This document shows positions 63,781 through 64,000 of a stretch of 64,000 nucleotides of DNA, piece by piece. The DNA comes from Melghirimyces profundicolus. Its GTDB lineage: Bacteria; Bacillota; Bacilli; Thermoactinomycetales; DSM-45169. The position numbers were made by a program, and so were the translations under genes. The notes under the pieces are model-generated. The model had not been told where the DNA came from. It searched no databases and saw only the letters and a list, made by a program, of their open reading frames with translations. The first letter of the stretch is position 1. Each line of letters begins with the position of its first letter. The stretch lies in the NCBI RefSeq assembly GCF_003054245.1, contig NZ_QBKR01000020.1:1-64000 (forward strand), given 5' to 3'.

Positions 63781-64000
63781 ATGTCCCTGTTTAAGAAAAT
63801 GACTAATAACAGTACAAGCTATCGGGGGACTTCAAGTTCTAAGGGACCGAGTAATCAATCCGTCATCAGTGAAGGCAGGATTGACGAACTGGCCAATCAC
63901 TTCAAGGCCCGTTTACTCCGCGAGACAAATCTGGAAAAGTTGACAAAAATGCCATCCGTAGAATTGAGAATGACTCTGGATAGAATTGTAGGCCAGTATC
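63781..64000 (+). CDS. cpaF: CpaF/TadA pilus ATPase, N-terminal fragment (runs off window)
   Basis: An ATG 11 bases after the cpaE stop, with AGGAGGTC just upstream, opens a frame that continues to the window end (73 codons). The product begins MSLFKKMTNNSTSYRG and proceeds to a helical segment with RIDELANHFKARLLRET and VELRMTLDRIVGQY. Such a Ser-rich leader followed by a helical N-domain precedes the secretion ATPase core in CpaF/TadA. No ATPase motif lies in the visible part, so the call rests mainly on gene order. Confidence 0.7.
   Translation, partial: MSLFKKMTNNSTSYRGTSSSKGPSNQSVISEGRIDELANHFKARLLRETNLEKLTKMPSVELRMTLDRIVGQY

Overview
The window is one continuous bacterial chromosome segment with the gene order of the Bacillus origin-proximal region (rrn operon, csfB, tmk, holB, ricT, yabA, rsmI, abrB, metS, tatD, rnmV, rsmA, veg, sspF, ispE, purR, ridA, spoVG, glmU, prs, ctc, pth, fin, mfd, spoVT, yabM, yabN, rqcP, yabP, yabQ, divIC, tRNAs, spoIIE, tilS, hpt, ftsH, coaX, hslO, cysK, pab/fol genes, dusB, lysS). 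Spore genes (gin/csfB, fin, sspF, spoVT, yabP/Q, spoIIE, spoVG) mark an endospore-forming member of Bacillales. The GC-rich coding DNA and a HerA/NurA pair suggest a Thermoactinomycetaceae-like organism; that placement is inference, not proof.

Layout. 1-6.6 kb: 3' end of a 5S rRNA, a tiny minus-strand membrane peptide, the forespore anti-sigma factor Gin, an Orn/Lys/Arg decarboxylase, and the tmk-darA-holB-ricT-yabA-yazA-rsmI group. 6.6-14 kb: accessory block with a PTS IICB transporter plus a partner TIM-barrel protein, abrB on the minus strand, nurA-herA and a GNAT enzyme. 14-28 kb: T-box-controlled metS, a signal peptidase, tatD, rnmV-rsmA, a YkuK-like gene, veg, sspF, ispE, purR-ridA, spoVG, glmU-prs, the sigma-B-type ctc gene, pth and fin. 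28-39 kb: mfd, a PrsA-like foldase, spoVT, a flippase, yabN/mazG, HU, rqcP, yabP-yabQ and divIC. 39-45.6 kb: ktrB (minus), namZ, two Met tRNAs, a DUF402 gene and spoIIE. 45.7-59.8 kb: tilS-hpt-ftsH, fhs, coaX-hslO, cysK, pabA-folP-folB-folK-dusB and lysS. 59.8-64 kb: synteny with Bacillus ends (no ctsR-mcsAB-clpC). A secreted GlpQ-type phosphodiesterase on the minus strand is followed by a visibly AT-richer Tad/Flp pilus locus (prepilin peptidase, CpaB, CpaE, start of CpaF) that runs off the end.

How parts fit together. Many control signals can be read directly: tandem consensus sigma-A promoters at veg, sigma-A promoters at abrB, purR, glmU, coaX, cysK, the initiator tRNA and the pilus genes, a GTTTAA-14-GGGAAT sigma-B promoter at ctc, sigma-F/G-like promoters at csfB, fin and spoVT, a Spo0A-type promoter with 21-bp spacing at spoIIE, and a methionine T-box at metS.

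The most unusual non-genic feature is a family of dispersed intergenic elements with imperfect terminal inverted repeats. There are five copies, each downstream of a gene's stop codon. One lies between nurA and herA, one carries a 54-bp tandem duplication, and one forms an intrinsic-terminator-like hairpin after fhs. I found no CRISPR array, prophage or transposase gene.
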